A stretch of 64,000 nucleotides of DNA, from contig SSNU01000068.1 in assembly GCA_012064415.1 (NCBI GenBank), positions 1-64,000 on the forward strand. Direction: 5' to 3'. How positions within the stretch are numbered: the stretch's first letter is position 1; the number at the start of each line of letters is the position of its first letter. Below, piece after piece: positions 22,190 to 34,800 of this stretch. This DNA is from Gyrodactylus bullatarudis. Its lineage: Eukaryota; Platyhelminthes; Monogenea; Gyrodactylidea; Gyrodactylidae. A program made the translations under genes and the position numbers. The notes beneath the pieces are model-generated. The model searched no databases. It was not told the DNA's origin and worked only from the letters and a program-made list of their open reading frames with translations.

Positions 22190-23410
22190 TTTTATTAAAT
22201 CAAAATAAAATCATTATTATAAAATAAACATTATCACAAAGTAGATATTTACAGCAGGTTAAAATAACAGTTCTACCTTTCTCTTACCCTTCTCTCAATT
22301 CTAGTAGGCCATGGAAGTTTGAGCAAATTGACCACGTTTTTTGGATACACAAACTTGGTTTCTCCTTGAGAATGAGAATGCTTCTGCGGGTTTGAGCATG
22401 AGAAGGTTTTTCTCGGTTTCTGTAAAGTTGAGAAGTTTTCGGGGATATTTCCTTCTTGCAACTTGCCACATGAAGTCTGCCAGCTGTCTTCTTACCTTAC
22501 AGATGTTTATCGACTCTTTCTCCCAGGCGAAGTATCGTGTGTTCAATGTATTTAGCTTTGCAAGGACATAGGAACTTTTAGACGACGTGGGACTCTATCA
22601 GAAAGCTTAGCCTGTCTTTAGAAAGGTTATTAAAAAGTTTTTTTTTAGTTTTGAAGACTACCTTGAGTTTTACATCAGGATAAGCTTCTTTAAGGACTTC
22701 AGTTGCCTTTTTTCTGCATGTTGCTGCTAGCATATAACCTTTGAATGGAATTAACAGTGTGACTTCTGCTACAGCTTCTACGTGTTGCCTCTTCGGTTGG
22801 AAAATACTAGCGACAAGATCTTCAACTAGTTTTTCTGGGTAGCTACTAGCTCTGAAAAATTTGTCATTTTCTCTCTTCAGCTCACCCTTTTTGCCATCGC
22901 AATGACAAGGCCTCTTTTCGTCTCGATCGGAGAGTAGGAGTTGTAGTTCAATATCTGACCAGTATATGTCGATTTATGGTGGATTCGTCTGGTCGTCGAG
23001 TTATCCTCATTTCTGACAATTTTGACAACCAAGAAAGGCATCTGATTATCCTGTTTTATTTGCCAAGTGAATTGCAAGTTTGGATGGGCCTTGTTGAATT
23101 CATCTAGTCATTTTTGGACGTCGACGTCTTTTTTGACCACCATGAAAGTGTCATCGACATATCTATGGTACGAAACAAAATTGGAAATGGTTTCTTTCAG
23201 AGTAGATTGTTCTAACTTCGCCAGGAAGATGTTAGCTAGTAGGGGTCCTAAAGGTGAGCCCATAGCGACAACGTCAACTTGGATATACATCCTTCCGTCA
23301 AAGCTAGAGACAACCTTTTCACGGTATAGAACTAATACTTTTTAATACCATTTTGCAGGAAGTTTGAACTCTTGAGGGTTGGTTCTGATGAAGTCACAAA
23401 TTTTTGCACC
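22190..23410 (-). pseudogene. Penelope-like element, reverse-transcriptase part
   Basis: Reading leftward on the minus strand: CDFIRTNPQEFKLPAKWY about 23400, VAMGSPLGPLLANIF about 23250, SYHRYVDDTFMVV about 23150 (catalytic YVDD), then after a stop FTWQIKQDNQMPFLVVKIVR (23077-22877), the PLE thumb region ending in a GLVIAMAKRV variant. Many stops and shifts follow down to 22200. Overlapping ORFs at 22270-22550 are continuations in other frames. No GIY-YIG part is seen. It differs from the PLEs at 10978 and 14790, so at least two PLE subfamilies are present. Confidence 0.78.
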
Positions 23411-23965
23411 TAATTATTTGTAAACTCACTTTTACCCTATAATTATCTGGTAGTCTATAATTATATTATTAACTACCTCAATTTCTGTATATCCAGATGT
23501 TTTATTCCAAATGATTGGTTGATAGTTAAAATCACCCCTATCCCAAAAAGTCTTTATACATCTGCTCATGAAACCCTCATAAAGGTTCACTCATTCTTGA
23601 TCAATGCTAGGCTCTATAAGGATGCCAGGGTATTTGAACAAATTTTGTCGCTTTTCGGAAAACGTATGAAATTTTAGTCGGTTTATCTTCCGAGTAAGTA
23701 TAAATATCCAAATTATGGAGTAGAAGTAATATTTTTGACTTTAATAATATTTAGTAACTTTGAACATCTTGGCTAGATGACCAATGGAATGAGTTTCGTA
23801 AAGATTTAAGATCTCCTGCTTTTGTGAAGAAGAAATATATATTCACATCCCAATTATCAAAAACCCTACCCGATTGACAGTGAGATAAATTTCGAGAGGT
23901 ACCCCAACACAACGAGAGAGCCAATAATATTAACTTATATTTTTTATGTATTTCACTATATATTT

Positions 23966-24005
23966 GGCATGTAAGAGGCTGATGAGTATGCCTGAAATAA
24001 AGCGC
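23966..24005 (+). ncRNA. Hammerhead-like stem motif, copy D
   Basis: GGCAT (23966-23970) pairs with ATGCC (23988-23992); the loop holds GGCTGATGAG and is followed by TGAAATAAAGCG. Same layout as copies A and B but with a different stem sequence, so the pairing is compensatory. Confidence 0.48.
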
Positions 24006-24147
24006 TTATTCCTCCCACTTTAGGCATCCTTTTGTCTTTCTCAAAGTGAGAATAGATAAAATTAAAGGGTATAGCTCCTTGTATTTATAGGGCTAATTTC
24101 GGTTGAATATTATAATAATTATTGGTCGATCGAGGAAAACTCATGGG

Positions 24148-24308
24148 AGAATGTAAAGCTGCATGCTTTTTCTCAAGATCATACAATCAAAAAATGGCGT
24201 GAGTACAAAACAAGGATACCTGCAAATATTGGTTTCGAGCCAAAAGAACGTTTTACTCAATTTAGAAGTAAGAAAGCATAATCTTGAGAAAAAGCTTTAC
24301 ATTATAGG
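24148..24308. repeat. Inverted repeat pair, small foldback
   Basis: AATGTAAAGC..TTTTTCTCAAGAT (24152-24182) recurs inverted as ATCTTGAGAAAAAGCTTTACATTATAGG (24281-24308; given here in two parts joined by the gap-free AAGCTTTACATT). The arms are about 30 bp with a loop of about 100 bp. It could be a short MITE or a hairpin RNA; no flanking duplication is clear. Confidence 0.45.
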
Positions 24309-24702
24309 CTCACTGACGCACGAGTATTACGTAAGACACCTAAATGTGTGTGTGTTTTTTTACTACTCCTATTAGCTAATGACAAGGTATATATGATTTA
24401 GGGGGAGGGGTAGCAGCAGAGTATTTGTGTGGATGTGAAAATTGGACCGTTTTTGGTTGTAGCTGTTGGTGCCGGAGTGGGGGTGTAGCGCCCAGATTTG
24501 AGACCAAGTTTTGGTTTGAAGGGGGATGGTTTGTTTGAATTTTTGAGGTCATTTTTGAGACTTTTTTTATCATCTTGGATGGAGAATTGACATTTCATTT
24601 TTAATTTCAAAAAACAAATCAGTGTTGAAATGCAATCTTGATTTCCTTAAGTTATTTTTCTATTGTGACTGAAAAAATACTTGAAGAATCGTTACTGATA
24701 AC

Positions 24703-24898
24703 TATATATATATTATTTCAAAGAATGGATTCAGATTTGCAAAGACTATTTTGATTATTACTGTTTTTATATATATCTTCATTATTTATTTTTCTAAACC
24801 CTTACTTATAATTGTACATAAAAACTATTTTTAATATGAAAATGATAATTGTAAAGCAGAACATATGAATTGTTCAATAAATTTTCATTTCATTTCAT
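24703..24898 (+). repeat. Dispersed repeat resembling a LINE 3' tail, copy 2
   Basis: Near-identical partner of 1-205, differing by a 15-bp deletion near the start and a few substitutions. It ends in the same ATTTC-type tandem tail. Confidence 0.55.
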
Positions 24899-25159
24899 TG
24901 AGACTCCAAATGATAGTCAACTAAAAAATCCTAAAGATAAATTTTGGAGCAGAAAAAAGTTACTGGTTTGTATGTGATAAGAACATATAATCAACATTGA
25001 CATATTACCGCTTGGGTTTAAAACAATAGTTTTAAACATTTTTCATAATATATTTTTTGAATAAACACATACTTCTAATTTGAATTGCAATGCGCTTGTT
25101 ATATCTGAAGACATGCAGCACAGCAGCCTGAGAGTAATAAGATTACGAGCAAGGCTCCA

Positions 25160-27240
25160 CCTAGATGAATCATGATCATGGCGACGAAGTCATTATCCAA
25201 ACTTACTCGGAATCGGTGTAGTTCTTCATGAGATTTGACACGTATCTTGAAGCAGAAAAAGTGAATAAAAAGAAGGCGCGAGCAATTCTCCTGGCCTCCC
25301 TTGACCCAGAAAGCTTTTCAGTGGATTCGGACATAGTCGACGACCTGGATAAACCTAAGACGACTTATCAAACAATCAAGAACGAATTTTTGGATCACCC
25401 TATCAAAGGCAGCAACAATATCAAGAATCTGATAGACTTGATGACTCAAAGAAACCCATTCATGCAGCCTACTGAACTTATGAGGAAAACCAAAAGATTT
25501 TTCAGAGAGTGTGATTTATTTTTTTACGGTGGCTGCAGCAGTGATCTCTCTAATTGCAGAAGAACTCAGTGAGTTGAGGCACATAGGCAGGATTACAAAA
25601 GACAACGTGATAGAAGAGCTAGAGGCGATCAAAGCCATAAAAGGCATGAGTTTGGTTAATATAATAGGAGAACGCAAACATGAGGTCAGAATAGACCGCA
25701 GGCCAAGCAACAATGGTAGAACTTGCTTTGCATGTGGTTCAAGACGACATCTGCTGGTTGATTGTCCGGATAAAGGAAAATGATGCACCATATATGACAG
25801 ATTTGGACACACTAAGGAAAACTGTCGCCGCAGAAAGGTAAAAACAATAAGGAGAGAAGGCTCCTCATCTGACTCTTTAAATGAATCCATTGATGACTAT
25901 TGCTTGTGCTCTTTTATTGAACTAAAATATCTAGAAGTAGATTTTAATGGTAGACGAGCCAAATTTTCGATAGATACAGGGTCTCAGATAGCGGTGGTAC
26001 AGGCTTGTTAGAGGCCAAGTAGTCGAAGTGGAAGGATTTGGATATCCTCAAATAAGAAGGCACCTTAATAGCCAAAATATGCAAGAATGGCGGTCAGTGC
26101 ATGGCCACAGTAATCAAAGGTAATTTCACACCCATACTAGGTCTAGACGAAAGCGAAAGATTAAAAGTAGTCAAGTTTTGCTTGCCGGTTAAGATATCGG
26201 ATAACAAATTCATAGCCTCTTTCAGATTGAAGAAAGATATTTCAACGTCAGGCATGATATTCCCTAGCAGACGGCTTGGATACTCAATGAAAGAGTTAGT
26301 TGAAAAGGAATTACTAAGAGCGTTTGATCACCTAAGGATGCTGAGGAGGTGGGAAAATTTTCAGCAACGATAAGGCATTACAGCTTGTTTTGTATAGGTT
26401 TCCAAACTAGATCAGCCGGACTATACAGACTGATGAAAAAGAACTCAGAGTGAGTCTGGACCGATAGAGAAGAAAAGATCTTCAGAGGATTGATCAGAAT
26501 AATGGATCATTACGGATGCTTCAGAAAGTGGTATCGAACACATATTGTCACATGATGCAGAAGAGAAAGAGATAGTGAACCAGGGGGGAGAATGCTCATC
26601 AACACGGAGAGGAACTGCTCCAACATGGAAAGAGAGACACTATCCATCGTGGAAGGAGTAGCAAGTTCCCACAGGTACCTGTAGTGTAGAAAATTTGTGA
26701 TTAGGACTGACATGAAACCTTTAACGTTCATCTTCAAACCAGGATCACAACGAACAGGCTTGCCAGATGGAGGTTGAAACAAATCTCTCCAATGCAGGCA
26801 AAATGGCAAAGAAGTCAGCAGGGAAGTCAAAGACGTCAGACTGGAAAAAGTGAAGAGGTACATAAAAAAGGTTGGCCGAGAACGGTGGAAGAAGGCCTTC
26901 GCAGGTTCAAAGCCGTGAAGGACGAGCCGATCAGAACATCCTATACAGAGGGACAAAGGTAGTGCTGCCCACAGACCTCAGAAAAGAGGTACTGAGAAAG
27001 CTGCACGAAGGACACGATGGTATAGTGAAGATGAAGCAGTTGGCTAGAACGGCAGTATGATGGCCGCTAATTGATCAAGACATCAAAACCTGTGAAACGT
27101 GTATCAGGAAGAGCAGAGTGTGTCACAAGAAAGACTTGATATCATAGCCGGAAACGACGGGGCCTTTTGAGAGGCTGCACGCAGTCCTAGTGCACCTTGG
27201 TAACAAATTTATATTGGTGATGCGTATTTGAACTTAATAT
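25160..27240 (+). pseudogene. Ty3/gypsy retrotransposon remnant, second family
   Basis: Order on the plus strand: Gag helical region (25228-25572); CCHC knuckles CFACGSRRHLLVDC (about 25725) and a damaged second one (GHTKENCRRRK, about 25815); protease with FSIDTGSQIAVV (about 25970); start of the reverse-transcriptase linker (26101-26345); a large deletion of the reverse-transcriptase core; RNase H (ITDASESGIEHILSHD, about 26510; IRTDMKP, about 26700); and integrase zinc region (GHDGIVKMKQLAR about 27010, CETCIRKS about 27090). Many stops and shifts. No LTRs found. Clearly diverged from the 3788-8224 element. Confidence 0.8.
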
Positions 27241-27423
27241 ACGCTGAGGAGCTGGCTAGTCTGAAGACGGAAGAGATGAAGCTTCAATAAAAATTTATCA
27301 GCTCAATAATATGAATAAATTGATACGAATTTTATCTACATACGGATTTTTTATCCTGAATTAATTAGATAAAACTGTAATTTTTACTATAGAAAGGCGA
27401 AGAAAAGAAATATGAAGAAATAA

Positions 27424-27462
27424 GTACTTTATTTCAGGCATACTCTTCAGTCTTTACATGCC
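27424..27462 (-). ncRNA. Hammerhead-like stem motif, copy F
   Basis: On the minus strand GGCAT pairs with ATGCC around GACTGAAGAG, followed by TGAAATAAAG. Same stem as copies D and E, opposite orientation. Confidence 0.45.
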
Positions 27463-29220
27463 AATATAAATACATTAAAAATTACAATAAGAGCAAGGTA
27501 CAATCTGATTGGTAGACCTTTCTTCAAACGTGTACAATATATGATGTAATTACAAGTGTGAAAATGACTAATAAATTAAAAGTCCATCCCCAACTGTACG
27601 TTGTGGGGAGTGTGTATAGACATATATTTGACTTCCAATGAATACTAATGTATACAGAGATTAATGAATATACAAGTACAAGTGTTAATACTGTTGACAA
27701 TCCATTGATGAAATAATATACAGTATCTGATTATTCAAACAATTGGTTAATAGTGAAATATCATTTGTTACATTTTATGGTTTTTTATAATTTAACATTG
27801 TGACAAAAATGTTAAGATAGAAGTTTGTTTTAAACTTATATCTACTGATCGAGCCGTCGGTTTGGATAGCGTTTCATTTGTCTCAATGCTATGTGTCATT
27901 TACAAAATTGGCCTAGGCAATACCAAAGGCTGCACAAACTTCTTCTGTACACACAGATTAAGCTTTTCTTTTTATATCAGTAGGGCTTCAGTTGTTTTGA
28001 GGGCTGCTACTTTTTACATTTTAGTAACTTTAATCGGAGTGGATTTAGTTAAGTTCAGCATGAATCTCATCTGGATCCTGGTCATCTTTCAACAGAAGGA
28101 AAGTGTCGTCCATATTACGTAGATATGCTACGACCAATGTAGAAACTAAAATCAGTGTATAAACTGACCGATCCGGAATTACGTCGTACAAAATAAGGTC
28201 TTAACATTAAATTTAGCGATGACATGATTCACGTAATTTTTCAAAATCGTCCGAAAATTCGCTTAAAATCATATATGTAGAGATAAAAGAAGGGGTTTTC
28301 CTATTCACTAAATTTACATTTCTTTTTGGTTCATCAGTGACACAAATAATGATGAAGGTTTAAAATTCATTGAAAATATTATTTTACAAATTTTTGAAAG
28401 AATTACGCTAAACTTCCTAGAAAATTTATTATCTGAAAAATAATCGGTCTAAATATTCTTGTCTACTTACTCACAAGTAGGACCATTAAATCTAAAAATA
28501 ATATTTTTTGAACTTCATGTATTCTAAAGTTCCAAATGAGGCCTAAACTTCACAATAAAGTAATGAAATTCTGTATTTTGGCTAATAATAGTATGCTCTT
28601 CTTTCCAAATCTCTTTTCATAATTCTAGCACCATTAATAAGCAAAATTATTTTTTTGTACTACGTCTATAAAAATAACTCTATCTGATACAAAATGAAAA
28701 GTTGTTTCTCTTGGTTCAAGTTTCATGCATCAATACCATAATCGGTGAAAACTAGACGAGTTTAAAGTTGATCGGGAATTTCGTTTTTGATTGAAAATCG
28801 AAAAAAATAGTAAAAGTTGAAAATTAGAATGAATTAATAATTATCTATAATTAATGTGAGCTGAAATAACACCAAAACTCTTCAATAAATAGCAACAGTG
28901 AAAAGAAAAGTGAAAAAGCTTACATAGGCCATGCTCGGTCAGTGTATACATGGTTCTACATTGGTGGTAACAATTACAAGTTGGCACCTTTGATGATGTT
29001 GACTATCTTGGAGGATTCCTCACAGTCCCAAGAGTATGAGCAAACTCAACCCTCATTGGTCAATCTAGGATGAATAATTGATAATGTTCCTTAAACTTGC
29101 ATGTATCTAAAGTCAGAGTTTGGTCTAAAGAGAACCGACGAGAATAAGGCTTAATTCACCAATAATCCTTGGTTCTTTCTCAACACTATGCCCATTTCAA
29201 CCTCTATTATGGTAAAATGA
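27463..29220. other. Unassigned AT-rich sequence
   Basis: No convincing gene. 28806-28905 is a copy of a repeat also at 14703-14770 and (inverted) 57536-57615 (AATAGTAAAAGT, AACACCAAAACTCT.CAATAAATA). A degenerate form of the stem motif (GGTCTAAAGAGAACCGACGAGAATAA) may lie at 29112-29140. Confidence 0.45.
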
Positions 29221-29224
29221 TAAA

Positions 29225-30985
29225 TAGGGCCGATTAAATCGGCTTTCAAAAAAGAATTCAAATTCTAAATTAGTGTAATTATTATTAGTAAGGCTCTAGA
29301 TTTTCTTTTTTTTGTGATATGAAAAAATAATATGGGGCGTGTCACATGGATGATGCCAGAATATTGGTCAAATAACGATTTTATTTCTGGTATACTCAAC
29401 AATGAGACATGTGCCATATGGATAAGGTTTTTTCAATTAAGATTTATTCATGTTCTAGAGCTATTTCTACTGATTAACCCATACTTTGTATTTCTAACTT
29501 GGAACTGAATATTCGTCTGGTTATTTCTAAATGTTTTTAAGAAATAAATTAAATTAGTAGGGGTGAAATAATTAATTTATTCAAGAATGAAAATATTCAA
29601 AAACCCTAGTGAGCAAGCTTTTATTTTCCTCTTTCCTCTCGACTTCATGTAAGTAACAGTCAATGAGATTAGAAGTAAGATGGCTAGAAATTGCCTCAAT
29701 AACTTTCATCGGGTCCATATCAATGGTTTTATCAAATTCCTGAACATATTCCTTGGCGTGTGTGCATGTTACTTTAACAACATCCATCAGTCCGAAATAA
29801 ACCTCGTAGAGGTTGTCACGACTCGGAAATTTTGAATAATGACGCAGAAACTCTTCTTTTATTTGATCAATTTTTTGTAAATTTTCCTTTCGATAATAAT
29901 GAATGTAGTCTTTATATCTGAAATGATCAAAGCATTTGTACTCTTTCCTATTCCTAAGCATATTATATAGGTCCAAAAGTAACAGTCTAAATTTCTCTGA
30001 GAAACACACTTGTGATAGCGTACTCAAAAGATCAATAACCAATTGATCATTGTAATCAGGATCGCTGGATTTCAAGCTCTTTCTTATTCTATCAATAGGG
30101 TTGAAATAGACTGTTTTGAAGTCAAAAACCTGGCCTCCTTCGAAAAGACAGGAGTAAAGAAAGGCAAAATGCATTGAGAATACAGTCCCATCTCTATCTG
30201 TTTCCTGGTATATGCATAAAGATTCGGAAATGTACTTTCCACATAGCTCAAAAAAGATTTTCATGATTTCTATGAGAAAGGGTTCACTATGATCTGATTC
30301 CTCAAAAAATTTTATGAGTCTTCCTGATACTTCTGCTCTAACCTCATCGATTTTGTTCCTATTCATAAGAGAATAAATTTCTTCAATTGCACCTGAGAAT
30401 AAATCTTCGAATATAAATTTGAGTTTATACGTTTTTTCTTCATCTTTTAATATTTTTCGACATAAAAATTCCAAACACGCTAAAATTAAATATATTAAAC
30501 AATTCATAGTATCTTGATCATTCTTCATCGTCCTAGCATGTTTTATGAGTTGCTTTACGTAGTTTTCCAAAAAGATCAACGTGTCACCGTTGGATTTTTC
30601 CCATGATTTTTGAATAAATTTATCCGATAGATCTTGGAAATCAATTTTTTGCGTTTTATGCATCTTTAAATATAGAGCGTTTACAAAAGATTTGTAAGCT
30701 TCTTCTGAGTCAATTAATTCCATTGTAAAGCAATTGCAGAATGTCAAAACTTTTCTAATATTTCACAAATGAAATTCTGAAAATTTTAAGTAATTACGCT
30801 TTTAAGTAGACTCAACTCATCTACGAAATGATATTATATTTCCTACGAGAAAGATTCAAACGAATACCCTCATTTACGAATTTATCAGCAAATGCATCGA
30901 AAAATTTCAATTTTATTCTCAAAATATGAATTTTCAATACAATATTATTTCCCGGAATTTTTAAACTCCAATCAAACAAAGAATC
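29225..30985 (-). repeat. Segmental duplication, copy 2
   Basis: Matches 1531-3130 (and the fragment at 1083-1505) over the gene, its 3' flank (GACATGTGCCATATGGATAA) and part of its 5' flank. The stretch 29225-29345 also matches 21205-21330. In this copy the unit runs uninterrupted toward the true NUDT14 last exon. Confidence 0.75.
29581..30747 (-). CDS. Unrecognised 388-residue alpha-helical protein, copy 2
   Basis: Intact intronless frame, same length as the copy at 1756-2922 and highly similar. Start Met and the Met at residue 9 are both conserved. Residues 170-240, including ESLCIYQETDRDG and FEGGQVFDFKTVYFNP, are practically identical, while about 85-165 and 290-325 vary mainly by conservative changes. 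No domain recognised; the predicted structure is helical, acidic/basic mixed, and cytosolic or nuclear by lack of signal or membrane segment. It lies 1.1 kb from the NUDT14 3' end on the same strand, and its 5' side faces the putative plus-strand exon at 31016. I cannot assign a function. Keeping both copies open argues against a simple pseudogene. Confidence 0.72.
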   Translation of the reverse strand: MTFCNCFTMELIDSEEAYKSFVNALYLKMHKTQKIDFQDLSDKFIQKSWEKSNGDTLIFLENYVKQLIKHARTMKNDQDTMNCLIYLILACLEFLCRKILKDEEKTYKLKFIFEDLFSGAIEEIYSLMNRNKIDEVRAEVSGRLIKFFEESDHSEPFLIEIMKIFFELCGKYISESLCIYQETDRDGTVFSMHFAFLYSCLFEGGQVFDFKTVYFNPIDRIRKSLKSSDPDYNDQLVIDLLSTLSQVCFSEKFRLLLLDLYNMLRNRKEYKCFDHFRYKDYIHYYRKENLQKIDQIKEEFLRHYSKFPSRDNLYEVYFGLMDVVKVTCTHAKEYVQEFDKTIDMDPMKVIEAISSHLTSNLIDCYLHEVERKEENKSLLTRVFEYFHS

Positions 30986-31015
30986 TAAAGCCAAAATAAC
31001 GAGACCCAAAGAAAA

Positions 31016-31233
31016 ATGGTCGATTTAGACATCACGAACCAAGCAACAGCTTCTCAATTAAAAGCTGAATTTAAATTGAAAAATAATCTAAACATCTATT
31101 GGGAAAGACCAGAAAGAATTCCTAATCTAAATATCAAGGATGAGGAATCGGAATACCTATGGGCTGATGATAAAATTGTCCAAAACCAAGATTGGATTAA
31201 AATCATGTTTTCAGGTGGGCCATCTTTTAATGA
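31016..31233 (+). CDS. Possible first exon of an unknown plus-strand gene
   Basis: Open from ATG for 72 codons plus 2 bases and ends at a good donor (GA|GTAAGTAT). The peptide is charged, with tryptophans (IYWERPER, YLWADDKIVQ), and not low complexity, so it looks protein-like. No downstream exon was identified before the NUDT14 3' end at 31808. It is divergent from the 388-residue gene, start codons 268 bp apart. The equivalent place in duplication copy 1 (about 3130) has only a decayed AAAATGACCGATT-like start. Family unknown. Confidence 0.35.
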
Positions 31234-31807
31234 GTAAGTATTTTTAGAGACAATTTCTAGTGAATACTTTTATTTTTTCTACCACCATAGTGTATGCTAC
31301 TTAAAAGAAGATTATAAAAATTATTTTCTCGGTAGGGTAAGTCATAATATTCCGCCTTATCGTGGGATAAGACATTTTAATCATGAAATGAATCAAGTTG
31401 GAATATTATCCCAAGCTTAAAATTTTTGTTGGACGCATCAAAAGCTCTCAGACCAGGCCCAATAAGGAGATTAAATCACTTTAGAAAATTTTTTTATCAT
31501 TTATCTAACAAGGTTTTAGCCCAGAAAAAAGCAAAATTATTTTCGTGAGGAACATCCTTGATGCCTAAGAATGTTAATTTCATAATTTTCCTTAAAATTC
31601 TAGTAACTTAACGGAAATAGCCCTACTAATTTGTAATTTCAGTAAAGGTTGAATACGAATCTTCTAGACGAAAAAATAAGATAAAATTAAACTGTATTTT
31701 ATAATTCTTATTATTGAGTCAGCAATTGAGATTTTTAAGAGACTCTGTGTAATATAAAAATCATAATTTCTCTAAACAATATTCTGTTCTTGAGCATGTT
31801 CAACGTG

Positions 31808-34800
31808 TTAGTTATTTGTCGATTTCTTGTAGTGAATGAACCAGGTGACAGCGAATAAAAGTCCAGAAGTCGTACAGTCTGTCATATCAAGAGAGGTTTC
31901 CATAAATTCATGAATATTATCAGGAACTGGAGTGTGAACAACTTCGATTTCTTCATTCTCAGCCTCTAGACCGCCACCTTTACCCTTTTGATCTGAGTCT
32001 TCAACAGAGACGAAGTAAACATATGATTTGGCTCCAGCTATTCCAACACTATTTCTGTAATAGGAAAATTTGTATCGTTAATCTCGCTTATAAAGCTAAA
32101 AGTGATTGAAAGTTGAGAATTCAATTCTATTTTATTCTCATGAAAAACCGTAATGAAATGAGGCCTAAAAGTTGTTGAAAATCGTGATTGTAAAGATTTT
32201 CTCACTTTACTTATCGATAGGATTTTTTGGGAATTGTATTGATCACCAATTCTTATAAATAGGTCGACTAGAAAAAAGGCACAGATTTTCACAGGAAAAC
32301 GCAATTTTGATTTTTCAAAAAGGGAAAAATAGGCATCTTGACTGATTTTTGAAATAGCTTAAAAGTAGTATAAAGTTATATTTTTTATTGATCAATGTAA
32401 AAATCATCATTTGTCTTTCATATATTATATGAAATAAAATAGCCCCCAAATAGTTGGTAAGAAAAATAAATGAGCCTGAAAAAATTATATTGTTGAATTA
32501 GCGATGAATCTAATGAAAAAGAAAAAAATTATCTTGAAGAATTTAGTCCTCCAAAAAGACAGCAAAAAATCTGTTCAAAACAAACAAAATGCGAGCAGTG
32601 TGGACGAAATCAAGATGAGTAAACCAAAACAAAAAGTAACAGTAAATTTCCCATTGACCCGCGTAAAGTAAAAAGTTTGATGACAAAAACTAATAATTTT
32701 GAACTCCGTGAAATTTCATTATAATTGCAATCATAAATAAAGAATTAAATAGGAGTAAAAAAATACTGTAATCAACAATTATGGAAAATCAACCAGTTAT
32801 TGACCATGTTGTAAAGTAGATTAATATTATAATGTATTTGATTTAGTATTTACGGTCGTAAATCCTGGTCTCAATCAGCTGAAAAACAAAACGCTTGCCA
32901 CTCTACCCTCAGCCTCTGACTTGATTCTCAAGAAGAAAATTGCTGCATAAAAGCACGTTAATACTCGAGCAAATAAGCAGCTTTTTCTCGCCTGCTCCAA
33001 TTTCATCAAAAATTCAGCAGGAACCTAACTTGCACCTTAGCATTCTCCTGTGGAATATTCGCTCCATCCTCAACTCAACCTATTATCTCAAACAATTAGC
33101 AGGAAAGCACCACCCAGATCTCATCCTCATCACTGAAACTTGGCTATCTCCTTTCATAAAATCTGATATTAATATCCAGAACTATAATATACTCCGGTCT
33201 GACCAGACCTTTTCAAAGGGAGGTGGAGTTCTTGCCTATGTATCCAAAAATTTCACTACTGACATAATCTTTTTATCCGATTGCCCTGAACTAACACCGA
33301 TCACCGACAACTAACAAGCTATCTGTCATACTTATTTATAACCCCTCTCCTGCAAACCCAAATTCCGAGGTTTTAATAATAAATAAAATCCAATCATTTT
33401 CAAGAAAACTCCATGGACACGTTATTCTCTGTGGTGATCTTAATAAACCAAAGTATACTCCCAATATGATTGCCTATGCCTCGCCTATTTTTGATTTTGC
33501 ATTCTCTCTCAACTTAATCCAAAAGACGGATCGTCCCACCAGAGAATCCCCAGCCTCATGCCTGGATCTGCTGTTTACAAATCTCCCAAGACTTCGCTGC
33601 AGCTCGTCTATGCCTTCGCCAACCTCAGACCATCTCCCAGTCTTTTTCACAACCGAGTGCCAGTCTAATAACTACCAGACTGAATCTACCCACTTAGTAA
33701 CGTCTTTTTCGCATTTCCGGCAACTCTGCCTCTCAATGGAACATCATATCTTTGACTCTGAATTTAATACTGACCTTTTCCACTTCCTTATCCTTAGGTC
33801 TGCCAGAATATCAAAAAACTCCATAAATGCTACTCCTTCAGTATCTCAAAACTTATTCGAAACCTCCATCAGAGACGACCTTAAAACCCATCCCGCAAAA
33901 GCCTGGAGCAAGCTCAAATACCTAGCAAATAAATCCCAGAAAAACTCTCTTCCTGTTTCGACCTCAGCTGAATCACTCAATGCCTTTTTTAAATCGGTTT
34001 TCTCAACGGATTCCACTACCACTATCTTTCATACTCTAACAGCACCGCCTCCTACAATAACCAGAGAACTCATTACTGATCTCCTCCTTGACTCAAAATC
34101 GAAGAAAAGGAAAGATATTTTCTATAATTCTAATGAACTACTCCTTTCTCTGCCTGACTCCATCCTAGATAAAATTGCTGCTTTCTTATCCGCCGCCCTT
34201 TAAAATAACTTTATTCCCAACGAATGGATGAAAACAAAAATCACTCCAATCCCTAAGAAGTTCAAACCTGAGGCAAATTCAGACTTCAGACCCATCTCAA
34301 ATCTATGCATAATCCTTGGTTTAGTTGATGGCATATGCAATCATCTCATCAGCCCTCTTATAGACATAAAAAGCCTAAATCCTTCTCAACATGGTTTCCT
34401 AAAAGGACGTAGTACCTCCACTAATCTGTTATCCTTCTTCAACAAAGTCGATGACCTGAACTACAAACGGATCCCCTGCTTAGTCATTTTTTTAGATATC
34501 TCCAAAGCCTTCGATAAGCTACCTTTCATAACAATCCAAAATGCCTTGTTCAATTGCCACGTCAATCCCTTTGTCATCAACTAGATTACTAAATTCATAT
34601 TAACAAGGTCACAAGAGGTCCATTTTGGCGGACAGATTTCATCCCCAGCCTCAATTACCTCGGGAGTCCCACAAAGATCGATTATTGGTCCTCTATTATT
34701 TAACCTAGTTTTCTCCGCAATCAAGCCATCCTCTTCCGGCATCTACTATTATAAATACGCAGATGACCTTAAGATACTAATCCCCAACTACTCAAATGAC

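Noticed and set aside
24376..24610. Proline/threonine-rich short minus-strand ORFs
   Set aside because: Overlap in two frames over a G-rich plus strand; the proline content comes from base composition.
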